Shown piece after piece: positions 6,154 to 15,657 of a DNA stretch of 64,000 nt. This stretch comes from Didemnitutus sp041906465 (GTDB lineage: Bacteria > Verrucomicrobiota > Verrucomicrobiia > Opitutales > Opitutaceae): contig JAYRJE010000013.1 of NCBI GenBank assembly GCA_041906465.1, positions 139,584-203,583 of the forward strand, given 5' to 3'. Within the stretch, counting starts at the first letter, position 1. Every line of letters starts with the position of its first letter. The position numbers and the translations under genes are program-made. The notes beneath the pieces are model-generated. The model was not told where the DNA came from, made no database searches, and saw only the letters and a list, made by a program, of their open reading frames with translations.

Positions 6154-8832
6154 TCAGTGCGAGTGCGCGTGGGCGTCGTCGCCTCCGTCGCCCGTGCCGG
6201 GCGGGCGGATGGCGCTGCCGTAGAAGATCGCGTTAAAGAAGACGCGGTTGCCGCCATACCAGAAGCCGCGGAAGTTCGGGTCGTCGGGCATCGCCACCAC
6301 CGCGCCGCGTCCCACCGGCAACGCCACCAGCGCCGCCGTGTTCGCGAGCGCGGCTTGGTTCGCCTCGGAGATGAAGCCGGACTGGAGCGGCTTCGCCGTG
6401 TAAGCGGCGGGCGTCTCGTAGGGCGATTTCGCGGGTTTCAGGAAGATGCCGTTCTTGCGGAGAAACGAAATGCGCTCGTCGCTGAAGCCGTAGCCGAGCG
6501 GATGCGTCGGATCGATCGAGGCCGCGACGATCGCCCCCGCAATGTAGCGCAGCGCCTCGCGGTCGCTGGCGGAGGCGTAGGGGAAGCGCCGGCCCTCGCC
6601 GCTGTCATCGGCCGCGGTGGCCTGCCGCGGACGTCCGCCGGCGGTCGCGGCCGGCTCGACCGTGCGACCGGCAAACTCGAGCGCGGCGAGCTCCTTGCGC
6701 GCGGCCCATTGCACGGCGCGGCCCATCACGATGAGCGTGCCGCCTTCGCGGACCCAGCGCTTGAGATTGGCCACGGTGGCGTCGCTGACGCTGTCGTCGT
6801 AACGCCCGTCGGCGAACACGATCGTCGTGTAACGCCCCAGCTCCGCGCGACCGAGTTGCGCGAGGTCGAGCAGCGTAGGCGCGAGGCCGACGCGTTGGTC
6901 GAGGACGTGCCACGCCGCGCCGATGTCGTGCGGGTCGACGCCGTCGCCGGTGATCAATGCGACGCGGGGCGCGGGCAACGGCACGAACGAGGCGCTGCCG
7001 AAATCCACGCCCTTCGGCGTCAGGCCCGTGCCGCAGCCGTAGACCGTGATCGCGTCTTCTTTCACGATCGTGTCGATCACCGCGCGGATCACCGCCGCAC
7101 GCTCGGGCTGCTGGCCGACGGGCACGAGAATCGCACCGTAGCCGAACGCATGCCGTCCACCGCTGGCGGTCGTGGCCTCGATCGTCGAAGTGAGGCCTTT
7201 CACGCGGATGCCGGCGGCGTGGAGACGCTGCAGCGCGCGCGGGGCGAAGTAGCCGTTCCAGTTGAAAAGGTAGGCATAATCGCTGTGTCCGCCCACGAGC
7301 TGGCCGCCGGGAAACGCCGGCACGCCGACCGGATCGCCGGCCGCGGGCGCACGATCGAGTTCGGCGTAAGGGAGATTGTAGGCCAGCGGCAGCGTCCATG
7401 CAGAGACGTCGTAGAACACCGAATCCTCGAACGTCGTGCGCTTGATGAACATCTCGGTGAGCAGACGAAATTGCGGCTGATTGGTCAGCGCCACCCAGGC
7501 GGCGCCGGCCTTGAAGCTGCGACCGTCAGCCGCAGTGACATCTTCGTTGAGCGGACGGACTTCGATGTGGTGTTGGGCGAGCAACGCGAGAAACGCCCAC
7601 GCGCGGGCCGGATCGCCGTCGTCGCCGAAGACGTAAGCCTTCACCTTGCTCCTGGCGGCGAGTTCGGCGGTTTGTTGCGGAAAGTCTTTTTGCAGACCGA
7701 GCAACTCGGGGCGGAGCGCCACGGCGGCGTCGAGCGAGCTGAGCGACGAGAGCACCTGGTTGCGGATGGCGAACGGGAAGGTCACCACACCGTTCTCGCT
7801 CTCCTGCGCGTGACCGCGCGCGCTGGCCTGCTCGAAGAGAATGCCGATCGTGCCGTGCAGGTCGGGATACGTGGAACCCTTGCCTGGGTAGAAATCGTCG
7901 AAGCCTTGCTCGCTGTAATAGAAGATGCCTTTGCCGTTGAGCGCGCGCTCGTGGAACGCCGCCACCTTGGCCGTGAGTTCGAAGACCTTCGCGGGCGAAC
8001 TCGGGTTGTTGCGCGTCGGCACGCCGGGTTGGAAGAAAAACGTGTTGTTCGTGCCCATCTCGTGGTGATCGGTGAGCAGATTCGGCCGCCAGCGGTGAAA
8101 GAGCTGCGCGCGGGCCTGCGCCTCGGGATGCACGAGCGGGAGCCAGTCGCGGTTCGGGTCGAACCAGTAATGGTTGAACCGGCCGCGCGGCCACGCCTCG
8201 TTGTGCTCGCGATCGAGCGCGTCCGCCGAGGGCGCGCTGAGCGAGCGATGTTGATTGAACCACTGCGCCGCGCGGTCGCCACCGTCGGGATTGCGCTGCG
8301 CTTCGACGAGGATGACGGAGTGGCGAAGGAGATTCGCGACCTTCTCGTCCTGCGCGGCGGCGAGGTAATAGACGACCAGCGGCATGGCGTTCACGCCGCT
8401 CGGCTCGTTGCCGTGGATGCTGTAGCCCAGATCGACGACGACCGGCATCGATGCGACGTCGAGCGCGGCATTTTTCGCCGGATCGAGCAGCGCAAGGTGA
8501 TCGGCGCGGATTTGGTCGAGCTTCGCGTGGTTTTCGGGCGCGGTGATCGTGAGCACCACGAGCGGCTTGCGCTCGTGGGTATAGCCGACGATCTCGAACT
8601 TCACGCGGTCGGGCGCGGCGGCAGCCACCGCGCGCAGGTAGGCGGTGCTGAGTTCGCTGCGGATGTGCCAGTCGCCGACTTGGAAGCCGAGGAACTGCTC
8701 CGGCGTCGGCACCTTCGGGTTGTAGGTCGTGCCGGCCGGCAGATAGTAATCGAGCGCGACGCCGGCATGCAGCACCGGAGCAACAGACAGAGTCAACGCG
8801 AGCGCGAGGGGTAACAGGCGGCGAAGCAGCAT
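6154..8832 (-). CDS. M14 family zinc carboxypeptidase, exported
   Basis: An 892-residue exported peptidase. The ATG at 8832 gives a clean signal peptide (MLLRRLLPLALALTLSV, cleavage near LHA); an ATG six codons upstream is less likely. The peptidase M14 domain has the first zinc ligands in HGNEPSG (near residue 140), then RNPDGGD, the third ligand region DHHEMG, and a Glu in GTIGILFEQASARG that fits the catalytic position. About 500 further residues follow, including a glutamine-amidotransferase-like part (LGRYTTIVFADGRYDD and LIVMGRAV), and the protein ends with a His-rich HAHSH tail. The family removes C-terminal residues from peptides. It stands alone, and the role is probably nutrient scavenging. 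Confidence 0.88.
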   Translation of the reverse strand: MLLRRLLPLALALTLSVAPVLHAGVALDYYLPAGTTYNPKVPTPEQFLGFQVGDWHIRSELSTAYLRAVAAAAPDRVKFEIVGYTHERKPLVVLTITAPENHAKLDQIRADHLALLDPAKNAALDVASMPVVVDLGYSIHGNEPSGVNAMPLVVYYLAAAQDEKVANLLRHSVILVEAQRNPDGGDRAAQWFNQHRSLSAPSADALDREHNEAWPRGRFNHYWFDPNRDWLPLVHPEAQARAQLFHRWRPNLLTDHHEMGTNNTFFFQPGVPTRNNPSSPAKVFELTAKVAAFHERALNGKGIFYYSEQGFDDFYPGKGSTYPDLHGTIGILFEQASARGHAQESENGVVTFPFAIRNQVLSSLSSLDAAVALRPELLGLQKDFPQQTAELAARSKVKAYVFGDDGDPARAWAFLALLAQHHIEVRPLNEDVTAADGRSFKAGAAWVALTNQPQFRLLTEMFIKRTTFEDSVFYDVSAWTLPLAYNLPYAELDRAPAAGDPVGVPAFPGGQLVGGHSDYAYLFNWNGYFAPRALQRLHAAGIRVKGLTSTIEATTASGGRHAFGYGAILVPVGQQPERAAVIRAVIDTIVKEDAITVYGCGTGLTPKGVDFGSASFVPLPAPRVALITGDGVDPHDIGAAWHVLDQRVGLAPTLLDLAQLGRAELGRYTTIVFADGRYDDSVSDATVANLKRWVREGGTLIVMGRAVQWAARKELAALEFAGRTVEPAATAGGRPRQATAADDSGEGRRFPYASASDREALRYIAGAIVAASIDPTHPLGYGFSDERISFLRKNGIFLKPAKSPYETPAAYTAKPLQSGFISEANQAALANTAALVALPVGRGAVVAMPDDPNFRGFWYGGNRVFFNAIFYGSAIRPPGTGDGGDDAHAHSH

Positions 8833-8916
8833 AGGCCGGTTACGTTGCACGGCCGGCGTTTTCCCGCCAACCGAAATGCATGGCGTAGGTCTACGCCCGC
8901 TCGTGCTCGCTCGCCC

Positions 8917-8940
8917 GTAGCGGAAGCCGTGAGGCTTTCG
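8917..8940 (+). repeat. REP-like GTAG hairpin
   Basis: GTAG at 8917-8920 is followed at once by an 8-bp stem (one G-T pair) with a GTGA loop at 8921-8940. It lies between divergent genes and has the same layout as the other GTAG hairpins in this window. Confidence 0.45.
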
Positions 8941-9038
8941 TGGATCGCAGGCCGCGAAATTTCCACGGACTCCGCGGCGACGCTATGCGCTGGCCAAATG
9001 CGCGACGCTGCCTACAACTCGCGCACCCCTCCTCCACC

Positions 9039-10229
9039 ATGCGACGACTTCTGCTCGTGTTCGCTTGCGCCGTGCTTTCCCTCGGCGCGCAGGAAAGAAC
9101 GCCCGCCGCGGCCAGCTCCGCGGCTACCGCTCCGGGTCCCGCTCTCCCCGACGGCCTTTATGCCGAGTTCACCACGCCGCGCGGCACGTTCGTCGCCGAG
9201 CTGTTCTTCGAAAAAACGCCGATGACCGTCGCGTCCTTCGTCGGCCGGGCCGAGACGGGCATCGCCGCGCGCGAGGGCAAGCCGTTCTTCTCCGGCCTGA
9301 CCTGGTATCGCGTCGTGCCGAACTTCGTCATCCAGAGCGGCGATCCGATCCGCAGCGCGCTGAAACCCGGCGCCGAGCCGAGCGAGGCCGACGACGCGGC
9401 GGGCCACCCGTTTCCCTTCCCCGATGAGATCGTGCCCGGACTGCATCACGATGCCGCCGGCGTCCTCTCGATGGCCAACGGCGGCCCCGACACGAACAGC
9501 AGCGAGTTCTTCATCACGCTGCGCGACACGAACCGCCTGAATTACCTCCACAGCGTCTTCGGCCGCGTCGTGCGCGGCGTGGAATTGCTCCCGCAGATCA
9601 AGCAGGACGAAGGCTTCACGGTCAAAATCCTGCGGGTCGGCGCGGCCGCGCGTGCGTTCAAGGCCGACCAGATCGCCTTCGCGCAACACGTCGACGCCGC
9701 GAAAAAATACTCCGCGGCACTCGAGCCCGGTCCGACCGCGCACTTCGACGATCCCGACAAATTGCTGCCGAGCGATCCGCCGCGCGCGAAGAACTTCAAC
9801 TTCAAGCTCGCCAACTTCGAACGCGCCACCGGCCGCAAGCTCTACGCCCGCCTGTTCGCCCAGTCCCCGAGCGAAGCCGAAGACGCGCAACCCGGCGCCT
9901 TCATGCGCGGGCTCGCCCAAAAGCTCGGCACGGAGCGCGACGGTGTGCTGGCGGTTTATTTCGCGGACGAGAAGGACTGGCGCATCTGGTTCGGCGACGC
10001 CGCCGTGGAGACGTTCCTCGGCCGCAAGCCGACCGCCGCCGACCTCGCCCCCGACGGCGCGCTGCACCAGGCCAAGATGGCCTTCATCGACGCCGCGATC
10101 GCGCGCGGCGACGCGTTTGTGAAGCAAGTCATCGCCGAGGGCCGTCCGGTGAACGACGCGCAGCGCCTTAAGCTCACGGTCGACGAAGTGGTCGATGGGC
10201 TGATCCCGATCCTCGAACCGAAAAAGTAG
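9039..10229 (+). CDS. cyclophilin-type peptidyl-prolyl isomerase, exported
   Basis: A 396-residue protein with a signal peptide (MRRLLLVFACAVLSLGA). The first half is a cyclophilin domain: FSGLTWYRVVPNFVIQSGDP, GVLSMANGGPDTNSSEFFIT and LHSVFGRVVRG are the standard core blocks. It should catalyse proline isomerisation during folding of exported proteins. The C-terminal 190 residues are not cyclophilin. A stretch reading GVLAVYFADEKDWRIWFGDA recalls TPM domains, but this is a weak match. The ATG at 9039 is chosen because it begins the signal peptide; the frame is open from 8940. A GTAG hairpin follows the stop codon directly. Confidence 0.85.
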   Translation: MRRLLLVFACAVLSLGAQERTPAAASSAATAPGPALPDGLYAEFTTPRGTFVAELFFEKTPMTVASFVGRAETGIAAREGKPFFSGLTWYRVVPNFVIQSGDPIRSALKPGAEPSEADDAAGHPFPFPDEIVPGLHHDAAGVLSMANGGPDTNSSEFFITLRDTNRLNYLHSVFGRVVRGVELLPQIKQDEGFTVKILRVGAAARAFKADQIAFAQHVDAAKKYSAALEPGPTAHFDDPDKLLPSDPPRAKNFNFKLANFERATGRKLYARLFAQSPSEAEDAQPGAFMRGLAQKLGTERDGVLAVYFADEKDWRIWFGDAAVETFLGRKPTAADLAPDGALHQAKMAFIDAAIARGDAFVKQVIAEGRPVNDAQRLKLTVDEVVDGLIPILEPKK

Positions 10230-10246
10230 CGCCGGTCTCCGACCGG
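10226..10246 (+). repeat. REP-like GTAG hairpin / possible terminator
   Basis: GTAG (10226-10229, overlapping the cyclophilin TAG stop) is followed by a perfect 6-bp stem CCGGTC/GACCGG with a TCC loop at 10232-10246. No T-run follows. It may stop or protect the cyclophilin transcript, but the layout also fits the REP-like family. Confidence 0.45.
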
Positions 10247-10389
10247 GAAGAAGAGCCCACGAAACACACGGAAAGAATCGCTCATGCGCGCACAAGCGTT
10301 GCGGGCAGGGCGGGACCGCTGGGCCCGCCGCGCGCGCGACATCACATAACATACCCAGCGCACCTAGCGGTCGTGCCCTACACAAATTC

Positions 10390-11718
10390 ATGAAATCCGT
10401 TGCTTCTCTCGTCACTTTCGCGTGCCTCGTGCCGCTCGCCGCCCTCGCAAGCCCGCAACTCAAGGATGCCGTCGCCGCGCGGGTGAACACCGACTACGCC
10501 TCGCTCGACGCGATCTATCGCGACCTGCACACGCATCCCGAGTTGTCGTTCCTCGAGAAACGCACCGCCGGTATCCTCGCGCGTGAGTTGCGGGCCGCCG
10601 GTTTCGAAGTCACGGAAAACTTCGGCAACACCGGCGTCGTCGCCGTCCTGAAAAACGGCCCCGGGCCCACGCTCATGATCCGCGCCGACATGGACGCGCT
10701 GCCGATCAAGGAGCAAACCGGCCTGCCCTACGCGAGTCAGGTGACGATGCCTGATCTCGCCGGCAAAACGCAGCCGGCGATGCACGCGTGCGGGCACGAC
10801 ACGCACGTCACCGCGCTCATCGGCACGGCGCGCACGCTCGCGGCGCTGAAGGCGGCCTGGGCCGGCACGCTCGTGCTCATCGGCCAACCCGCCGAGGAAA
10901 TCGGCGGCGGTGCCCGCGCGATGTTGCAGGAGGGCCTGTTCACGAAATTTCCGCGCCCCGACAACGTGATCGCATTCCACGTCGGCGGCGACTCGCCGGC
11001 CGGCGTCATCGCCACGCTCGAAGGCCCGAGCTACGCCAACGTCGATTCGATCGACATCCTCGTGCGCGGCATTGGCGGACACGGCGCGCGCCCGCAATCC
11101 ACCCGCGATCCCATCGTGCTCGCCTCGCAAATCGTCCTCGCGCTGCAGACGATCGTCGCCCGCGAGCTGAAGCCTGGCACACCCGCCGTCGTCACGATCG
11201 GCGCCATTCACGGCGGCACGAAGCGCAACATCATCCCCGCCGAAGTGCGCCTGGAACTCACGCTGCGCAGTTACAGCGACGAGGTTGCGCAGCACCTGCT
11301 CACCTCGATCAAGCGCATCGCGGAAAACACCGCACGCGCCGCTGGCGTGCCCGACGACCTGTTGCCCGTAATCACGGTCGAGCAGACGCGGACGCCCTTC
11401 ACCTACAACGATCCCGCACTCACGCGTCGGCTCGCGGGAGTGTTTGCTCAATGGTTTCCCGCCGAGCAGCTGACGACCGGCGAAGCCGGCACCTATGGTG
11501 AAGATTTCGCCGAATACGGCCGCACGATGCCGAAGGTGCCGATCTCGATCTTCTGGGTTGGCGGCAGCGACCCGAAAGTCCTCGCCGCCGCCGCCGCGCA
11601 GGGCCAGCTCGCGCCCTCGAACCACAGCGCCTTCTGGGCGCCACTTCCCGAGCCCACGATCAAGACCGCCGTCACGGCGATGAGCGCCGCGGCGCTGGAT
11701 TTGCTGCGGAAGCAGTGA
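10390..11718 (+). CDS. M20D amidohydrolase (hippurate/IAA-amino acid hydrolase type)
   Basis: A 442-residue exported metal-dependent amidohydrolase. The signal peptide covers residues 1-20 (VTFACLVPLAALAS). The catalytic domain shows IRADMDALP (98-105), MHACGHDTH (131-139) with metal-binding Cys134 and His136, and GQPAEE (165-170) with the paired Glu. A dimerisation lid and the C-terminal SNHSAFW block complete the fold. The family hydrolyses N-acyl amino acids. The substrate cannot be read from sequence; peptide or acyl-amino-acid scavenging is likely. It is a plus-strand gene after the cyclophilin gene, from which the hairpin separates it. Confidence 0.88.
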   Translation: MKSVASLVTFACLVPLAALASPQLKDAVAARVNTDYASLDAIYRDLHTHPELSFLEKRTAGILARELRAAGFEVTENFGNTGVVAVLKNGPGPTLMIRADMDALPIKEQTGLPYASQVTMPDLAGKTQPAMHACGHDTHVTALIGTARTLAALKAAWAGTLVLIGQPAEEIGGGARAMLQEGLFTKFPRPDNVIAFHVGGDSPAGVIATLEGPSYANVDSIDILVRGIGGHGARPQSTRDPIVLASQIVLALQTIVARELKPGTPAVVTIGAIHGGTKRNIIPAEVRLELTLRSYSDEVAQHLLTSIKRIAENTARAAGVPDDLLPVITVEQTRTPFTYNDPALTRRLAGVFAQWFPAEQLTTGEAGTYGEDFAEYGRTMPKVPISIFWVGGSDPKVLAAAAAQGQLAPSNHSAFWAPLPEPTIKTAVTAMSAAALDLLRKQ

Positions 11719-11777
11719 TGCCGGGCTGGACTTGAAATGATCGAAGGGCAGCCTGTTTTCCGCGGGCCGGCCTTTTC

Positions 11778-13085
11778 ATGAATACCGTTTCACCGAGACT
11801 CTGGTTCGGCGCGGCCGTGCTGACCTTCGCCTGCGCCTCCATCGCCAACGCCTTTGGCCCTGTCGATCGTTCCCGGGCGGAACGAGTCCTGGATCATGTC
11901 TGTGCCGGGGTGCGCGACCACTATTTCGACCCGTCTGCGATTCCGCCGGACTTCGGCGTGCAAATCGAGTCCGCGCGCCAACAAATTCGCCACGCCGATT
12001 CGAACAACGCCGCCTACGGCATCGTGGCCAACCTGCTTGCCAAGGTGGACGTGGACGACTTGCGACTCCTCCCTCCGCCGCGCGAAACACAAGTCGTGCA
12101 CGATTGGGGATGGCAGATCGCCGGCGACAAAGCCTACGTCAGCGTGGTGAATCCGGGCAGTGATCCCGAGCGGGCGGGCGTCCGCCTCGGCGACCTCGTC
12201 ATGCAAGTGGAAAGCCTCCCCATCAATCGCGCGACGTCCCAGCGCGTGGTCTATGCCTATCAACTCATCGCTCCACGGCCCACCTTGCGCGTCATCCTGC
12301 AATCGCCCGGAAGCGAGCCGCGACAGGTGGAGGTCGCCGGTCGCGAAGTTCCGTTCGGGGAGGGACCGTTCATCTGGAACACTTCGTTCCATACCGCCTC
12401 CGCGGACGGGAAAACCACCACGCCAGATCGGAAGCATCCCGCCAACCGCCGCAAAATCGGCGACGTGCTGGTATGGCGCCCCATCGAAATCGATTTTTTC
12501 GACGAGGAGTTTCGACGTATCCGCAAGGAACTCGGCGAGGCGCGCGGCCTGGTGCTCGACCTTCGCGGCCTGTTCATCGGCTCCCTCAAGGCGACAGCCA
12601 CGGTCTGCGAAATGCTCACCCGCGGGGACTACGCGTTGGCCAAGCTGCAGCGGAGGAAAGCCACGGAAGTGATCAGCGTGCGGCCCGGCAAAAGCGCATT
12701 TGCCGGCCAGATCGTCGTGCTCACCAGTTTCGGCACCTCCGGGGCGGCGGAGCCCCTCGCGCACGCCCTGCGGACACATGGCGGCGCACTCTTGATGGGT
12801 GACCGCACCAGCGGAGATTTCCGGGAGCGGAGCGCCTATTCGATGATCGATGCGCGGTTCCGTTCGAACATCGACCTCGCCAACCTCTGGCTGCCGACCG
12901 CGCGCATCTTGGTCGATCAGGACATCGATCTGCACGGCAAAGGCGTGATTCCTGACTGGCAGATCGTTCCTTCCGTCGACGATTTCGCCCAGAACCGCGA
13001 CCCGGTGCTTTCGCGCGCGCTGCGGACTTTGAAAGTCGAACTCTCGCCCGCAGCAGCCGGAACGTTCTATTCGAGCAAATCATGA
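11778..13085 (+). CDS. S41-family (tail-specific) peptidase-like protein
   Basis: A 435-residue exported protein with a signal peptide (residues 1-25), a PDZ-like region at about 110-175 (PGSDPERAGVRLGDLVMQVE) and an S41 domain. The nucleophile Ser321 lies in TSFGTSGAAEPLAHAL, the normal S41 block. The strand that usually carries the catalytic lysine (typically GxxTxGKG) reads GDRTSGDFRE, with Asp347 in its place. The enzyme may be inactive or use another base, as tricorn-type members do. The stop overlaps the next gene's start (ATGA), so the two are translated together. Confidence 0.78.
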   Translation: MNTVSPRLWFGAAVLTFACASIANAFGPVDRSRAERVLDHVCAGVRDHYFDPSAIPPDFGVQIESARQQIRHADSNNAAYGIVANLLAKVDVDDLRLLPPPRETQVVHDWGWQIAGDKAYVSVVNPGSDPERAGVRLGDLVMQVESLPINRATSQRVVYAYQLIAPRPTLRVILQSPGSEPRQVEVAGREVPFGEGPFIWNTSFHTASADGKTTTPDRKHPANRRKIGDVLVWRPIEIDFFDEEFRRIRKELGEARGLVLDLRGLFIGSLKATATVCEMLTRGDYALAKLQRRKATEVISVRPGKSAFAGQIVVLTSFGTSGAAEPLAHALRTHGGALLMGDRTSGDFRERSAYSMIDARFRSNIDLANLWLPTARILVDQDIDLHGKGVIPDWQIVPSVDDFAQNRDPVLSRALRTLKVELSPAAAGTFYSSKS

Positions 13086-13537
13086 AACGCCCCACCTTTG
13101 CCCGATTCATCCTGCTGATTTTCACCGCCGCGAGCGCGCCCTTCACGGCGGCAGCCGAGTCCAAGGACGCCGCCGACATCCGCGCCGTGCTCGAGGCGCA
13201 GGTCGCCGGCTGGAACAGCGGCGACGTGGCGCGCTACATGGACTACTACGTGAAGTCCGAGAAGCTGCGCTTCGCCTCGGGTGGCACGATCACCTACGGC
13301 TGGAAGGAAACGCTCGAACGTTATCGCAAGAGCTACCCCGACAAGGCAGCGATGGGCACGCTCACCTGCACTTACCACGACATCAACGTCGTGTCGGCGA
13401 ACACCGCGATTGTCTTCGGCCAATGGGAACTCCGGCGTGCCACCGACCAGCCGTGGGGACTTTTCACGCTGCTCGTGAAGAAAACCGCGGAAGGCTGGCG
13501 CGTCGCCGCCGACCATACGTCGAGCGGCGGGAAGTAG
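13082..13537 (+). CDS. NTF2-like/SnoaL-type secreted protein
   Basis: A 151-residue protein with a signal peptide (residues 1-25) and an NTF2-like fold. The helix DAADIRAVLEAQVAGWNSGD is followed by YMDYYVKSEKLRFASGG and a C-terminal antiparallel sheet ending WRVAADHTSS. Such domains bind small ligands or act as isomerases, and many are of unknown function. It overlaps the S41-like gene by 4 bases, which implies a functional link. Confidence 0.8.
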   Translation: MKRPTFARFILLIFTAASAPFTAAAESKDAADIRAVLEAQVAGWNSGDVARYMDYYVKSEKLRFASGGTITYGWKETLERYRKSYPDKAAMGTLTCTYHDINVVSANTAIVFGQWELRRATDQPWGLFTLLVKKTAEGWRVAADHTSSGGK

Positions 13538-13550
13538 CCTCAAACCATAC

Positions 13551-13572
13551 ACCCGCGTCGTGCGACGCGGGT
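13551..13572. terminator. bidirectional hairpin terminator
   Basis: A perfect 9-bp stem (ACCCGCGTC/GACGCGGGT) with a GTGC loop lies between two convergent genes, 13 bases after the NTF2-like stop and 33 bases from the dehydrogenase stop. There is no strong T-run on either side. Confidence 0.6.
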
Positions 13573-13605
13573 CCGAGAGCGACCAGAGTCACCGAGGCTG
13601 CGCGC

Positions 13606-14904
13606 TCAGAGCAGCTCGGGCAGAATCTTCAGCTTGCCGTCGGCGCCGGGACGCAGGCGGTCGCGCGCCATTTCGTGCGCGATCTCGCGCCACGTGATGT
13701 CCTTCGCGCGGTGCGAAGCGCGGCGGGCGAACATCTCGTCGATGTTCTCCGTGATGATGCGCGTGACGACCTTCTCGATGAACGCGCGACCGATGCCGTC
13801 CTCGGCCATCACGCGCGCGCGGAAATCGGCATCGACGTCGGCCTTCGCCTCGATGAACGCCGCAATCACGCCGCCGGAGTTGGCGATGAAGTCAGTCAGG
13901 CACACGATGCCGCGGCGGTGTTGCAGGAAATACTCGCTGACGAGATCGGCGGGGTTGTTCGCGCCCTGCAGCACGATGCGCGTGTGGATGTGCGGCGCGT
14001 TCTCCGGGTGGATCGCGTGCGGACGCGCCGCGGGCACGAGGATCGTGCATGGCATCTCCATCATCCGATCGAGATGCTCGCCATCGAAGCGGTGCTTCAC
14101 CGGGCCGGTGTAGCCGGCGAGGCCGGCCTTGGTCTTGCGGATCGCGAGCAGCTGCGCGACGTCGAGGCCGGCCGGGTTGTAGAGGCCGGCGTTGATGTCG
14201 GAAGCGCCGACGATGCGCGCGCCGAGCGACGCGAGCTTTTCGGCGATGGGCGCACCGACGTTGCCGAAGCCCTGCACGACGACGCTGGAGTCCTTGATCT
14301 TGAAATCTGGGATGTGTTTCTCCGACGCGATCGCGGCGGCGAAGAGGCCATGCGCCGTGATCGCCCATTCATCGAGCGGGAAGCCGCCCTTCGCCGGCGG
14401 CCGGCCGACGCCGCCGCGGCCGTGGTTCGCCGCACCATTCTTCTGCGCGAACACCTCGTAGATCGTCTGCATGTCCGTCTCGTTGGTGCCCATGTCGGGG
14501 CCGGGGATGTATTCCGGGATGCCCCAGAGCGCCTCGGCGAACATCGCCACGAGCGCCTTCTTCTCCTCGGGCTTGTCGGCAAAATAGCGCGGCTCGACCC
14601 GCAAGCCGCTCTTCGCTCCGCCGAGCGGCAGCATGGCCGCGGCGCTCTTCATCGTCATCGCCGCCGCGAGGCCGTAGACCTCGTCGACGCTCACATCCGG
14701 CGCGAGGCGCAGGCCGCCGAGACCGCGGCCGCGCACGAGATTATCGACCGCCACGAAGCCCCACGTCGTGTCGTCCGCGGGATCGTGAATGCGGTAGATG
14801 CACTCGGGCCCGAACTCGTTGCGGGCAATTTTGAAACGTTGTTCGATGGCTTCGCCCCGCACGGCCTCGGCGACGAGGCGGCTCGGCAGCTTGAAAGTTT
14901 GCAT
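13606..14904 (-). CDS. Glu/Leu/Phe/Val dehydrogenase
   Basis: A 432-residue amino acid dehydrogenase that deaminates glutamate or a branched-chain or aromatic amino acid with NAD(P). Family blocks are visible: GGLRLAPDVSVDEVYGLAAA, substrate lysine Lys86 (MTMKSAAA), catalytic Lys98 (LPLGGAKSG), Asp137 in PGPDMGT, and the Rossmann motif GFGNVG (212-217). The ATG at 14904 begins MQTFKLPSRL; a longer frame to 15009 lacks family sequence. Specificity between Glu and Leu types cannot be decided by eye. It is convergent with the NTF2-like gene and divergent from the FKBP gene. Confidence 0.88.
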   Translation of the reverse strand: MQTFKLPSRLVAEAVRGEAIEQRFKIARNEFGPECIYRIHDPADDTTWGFVAVDNLVRGRGLGGLRLAPDVSVDEVYGLAAAMTMKSAAAMLPLGGAKSGLRVEPRYFADKPEEKKALVAMFAEALWGIPEYIPGPDMGTNETDMQTIYEVFAQKNGAANHGRGGVGRPPAKGGFPLDEWAITAHGLFAAAIASEKHIPDFKIKDSSVVVQGFGNVGAPIAEKLASLGARIVGASDINAGLYNPAGLDVAQLLAIRKTKAGLAGYTGPVKHRFDGEHLDRMMEMPCTILVPAARPHAIHPENAPHIHTRIVLQGANNPADLVSEYFLQHRRGIVCLTDFIANSGGVIAAFIEAKADVDADFRARVMAEDGIGRAFIEKVVTRIITENIDEMFARRASHRAKDITWREIAHEMARDRLRPGADGKLKILPELL

Positions 14905-15066
14905 GCGCGGATTTTTTGGGCGGGAACCGCCAACCCAAGGGGAAAACCAGCGCGCGCCGCAACCATGAGGCGCTGAAACCCCTGAATTACTCGTCCGAAT
15001 AAGCGGCAAATCGCGCTTTCTTCACGTTGCGAATGCGTGCACCGTGACGGCGTCCCTCCCCGCACC

Positions 15067-15588
15067 ATGCGCCAATTCGGCATCCTCGTCATTCTCGCCG
15101 GCGTGCTCGGCTTCATCGCGTTTCAGGCTCGCACCGGCATTCTGCGCCGCGCCGATCCCGGCAAACCGGCCAACAAATGGGTCCGCGCGCAGCAGGAGGC
15201 GCAGGAGTTCGCGCCGGAGGATCTGGCGCTCATCAAGCAGAAATTCGCCGACGCCATCGTGACGCCGTCCGGCCTGCGCTACATTGTCCGCCAGGAAGGC
15301 GTCGGCTCGCCCCCGTCGTTCGGCGCGGAGGTGGTAGCGCACTACCACGGCACGCTGATCAACGGCGTGAAGTTCGACAGCAGCCACGATCGCGGGGAGC
15401 CCTACCCTTTCCGCGTCGGCACCGGCAGCGTGATCAAAGGCTGGGACGAGGCTTTCGCGCAGATGAAAAAGGGCGAGAAGCGCACGCTGATTATTCCGTG
15501 GTGGCTCGGCTACGGCGTCCAGGGCCAGGGTCCCATTCCGCCGCGAGCGACACTGGTGTTTGAGGTCGAACTGGTCGACATCCGCTAG
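15067..15588 (+). CDS. FKBP-type peptidyl-prolyl isomerase, membrane-anchored
   Basis: A 173-residue protein starting MRQFGILVILAGVLGFIAFQ, an uncleaved anchor or signal, followed by a linker and a complete FKBP domain. Key residues are in VVAHYHGTLINGVKFDSSHD, VIKGWDEAFAQMKKGEKR, IPWWLGYG and LVFEVELVDI. It catalyses proline isomerisation outside the cytoplasm. The ATG at 15067 is preferred to one at 15037 because it begins the hydrophobic segment. Confidence 0.9.
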   Translation: MRQFGILVILAGVLGFIAFQARTGILRRADPGKPANKWVRAQQEAQEFAPEDLALIKQKFADAIVTPSGLRYIVRQEGVGSPPSFGAEVVAHYHGTLINGVKFDSSHDRGEPYPFRVGTGSVIKGWDEAFAQMKKGEKRTLIIPWWLGYGVQGQGPIPPRATLVFEVELVDIR

Positions 15589-15657
15589 GCGCGAGATCAT
15601 CCCTCGCTGGCGGGGAATTAGCTCGCGCGGGAGCGCACTCGCGGGCCAACTGCGGTT

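Noticed and set aside
6157..8814. 885-codon plus-strand open frame
   Set aside because: It is opposite the M14 carboxypeptidase and is Arg- and Val-rich with no motifs.
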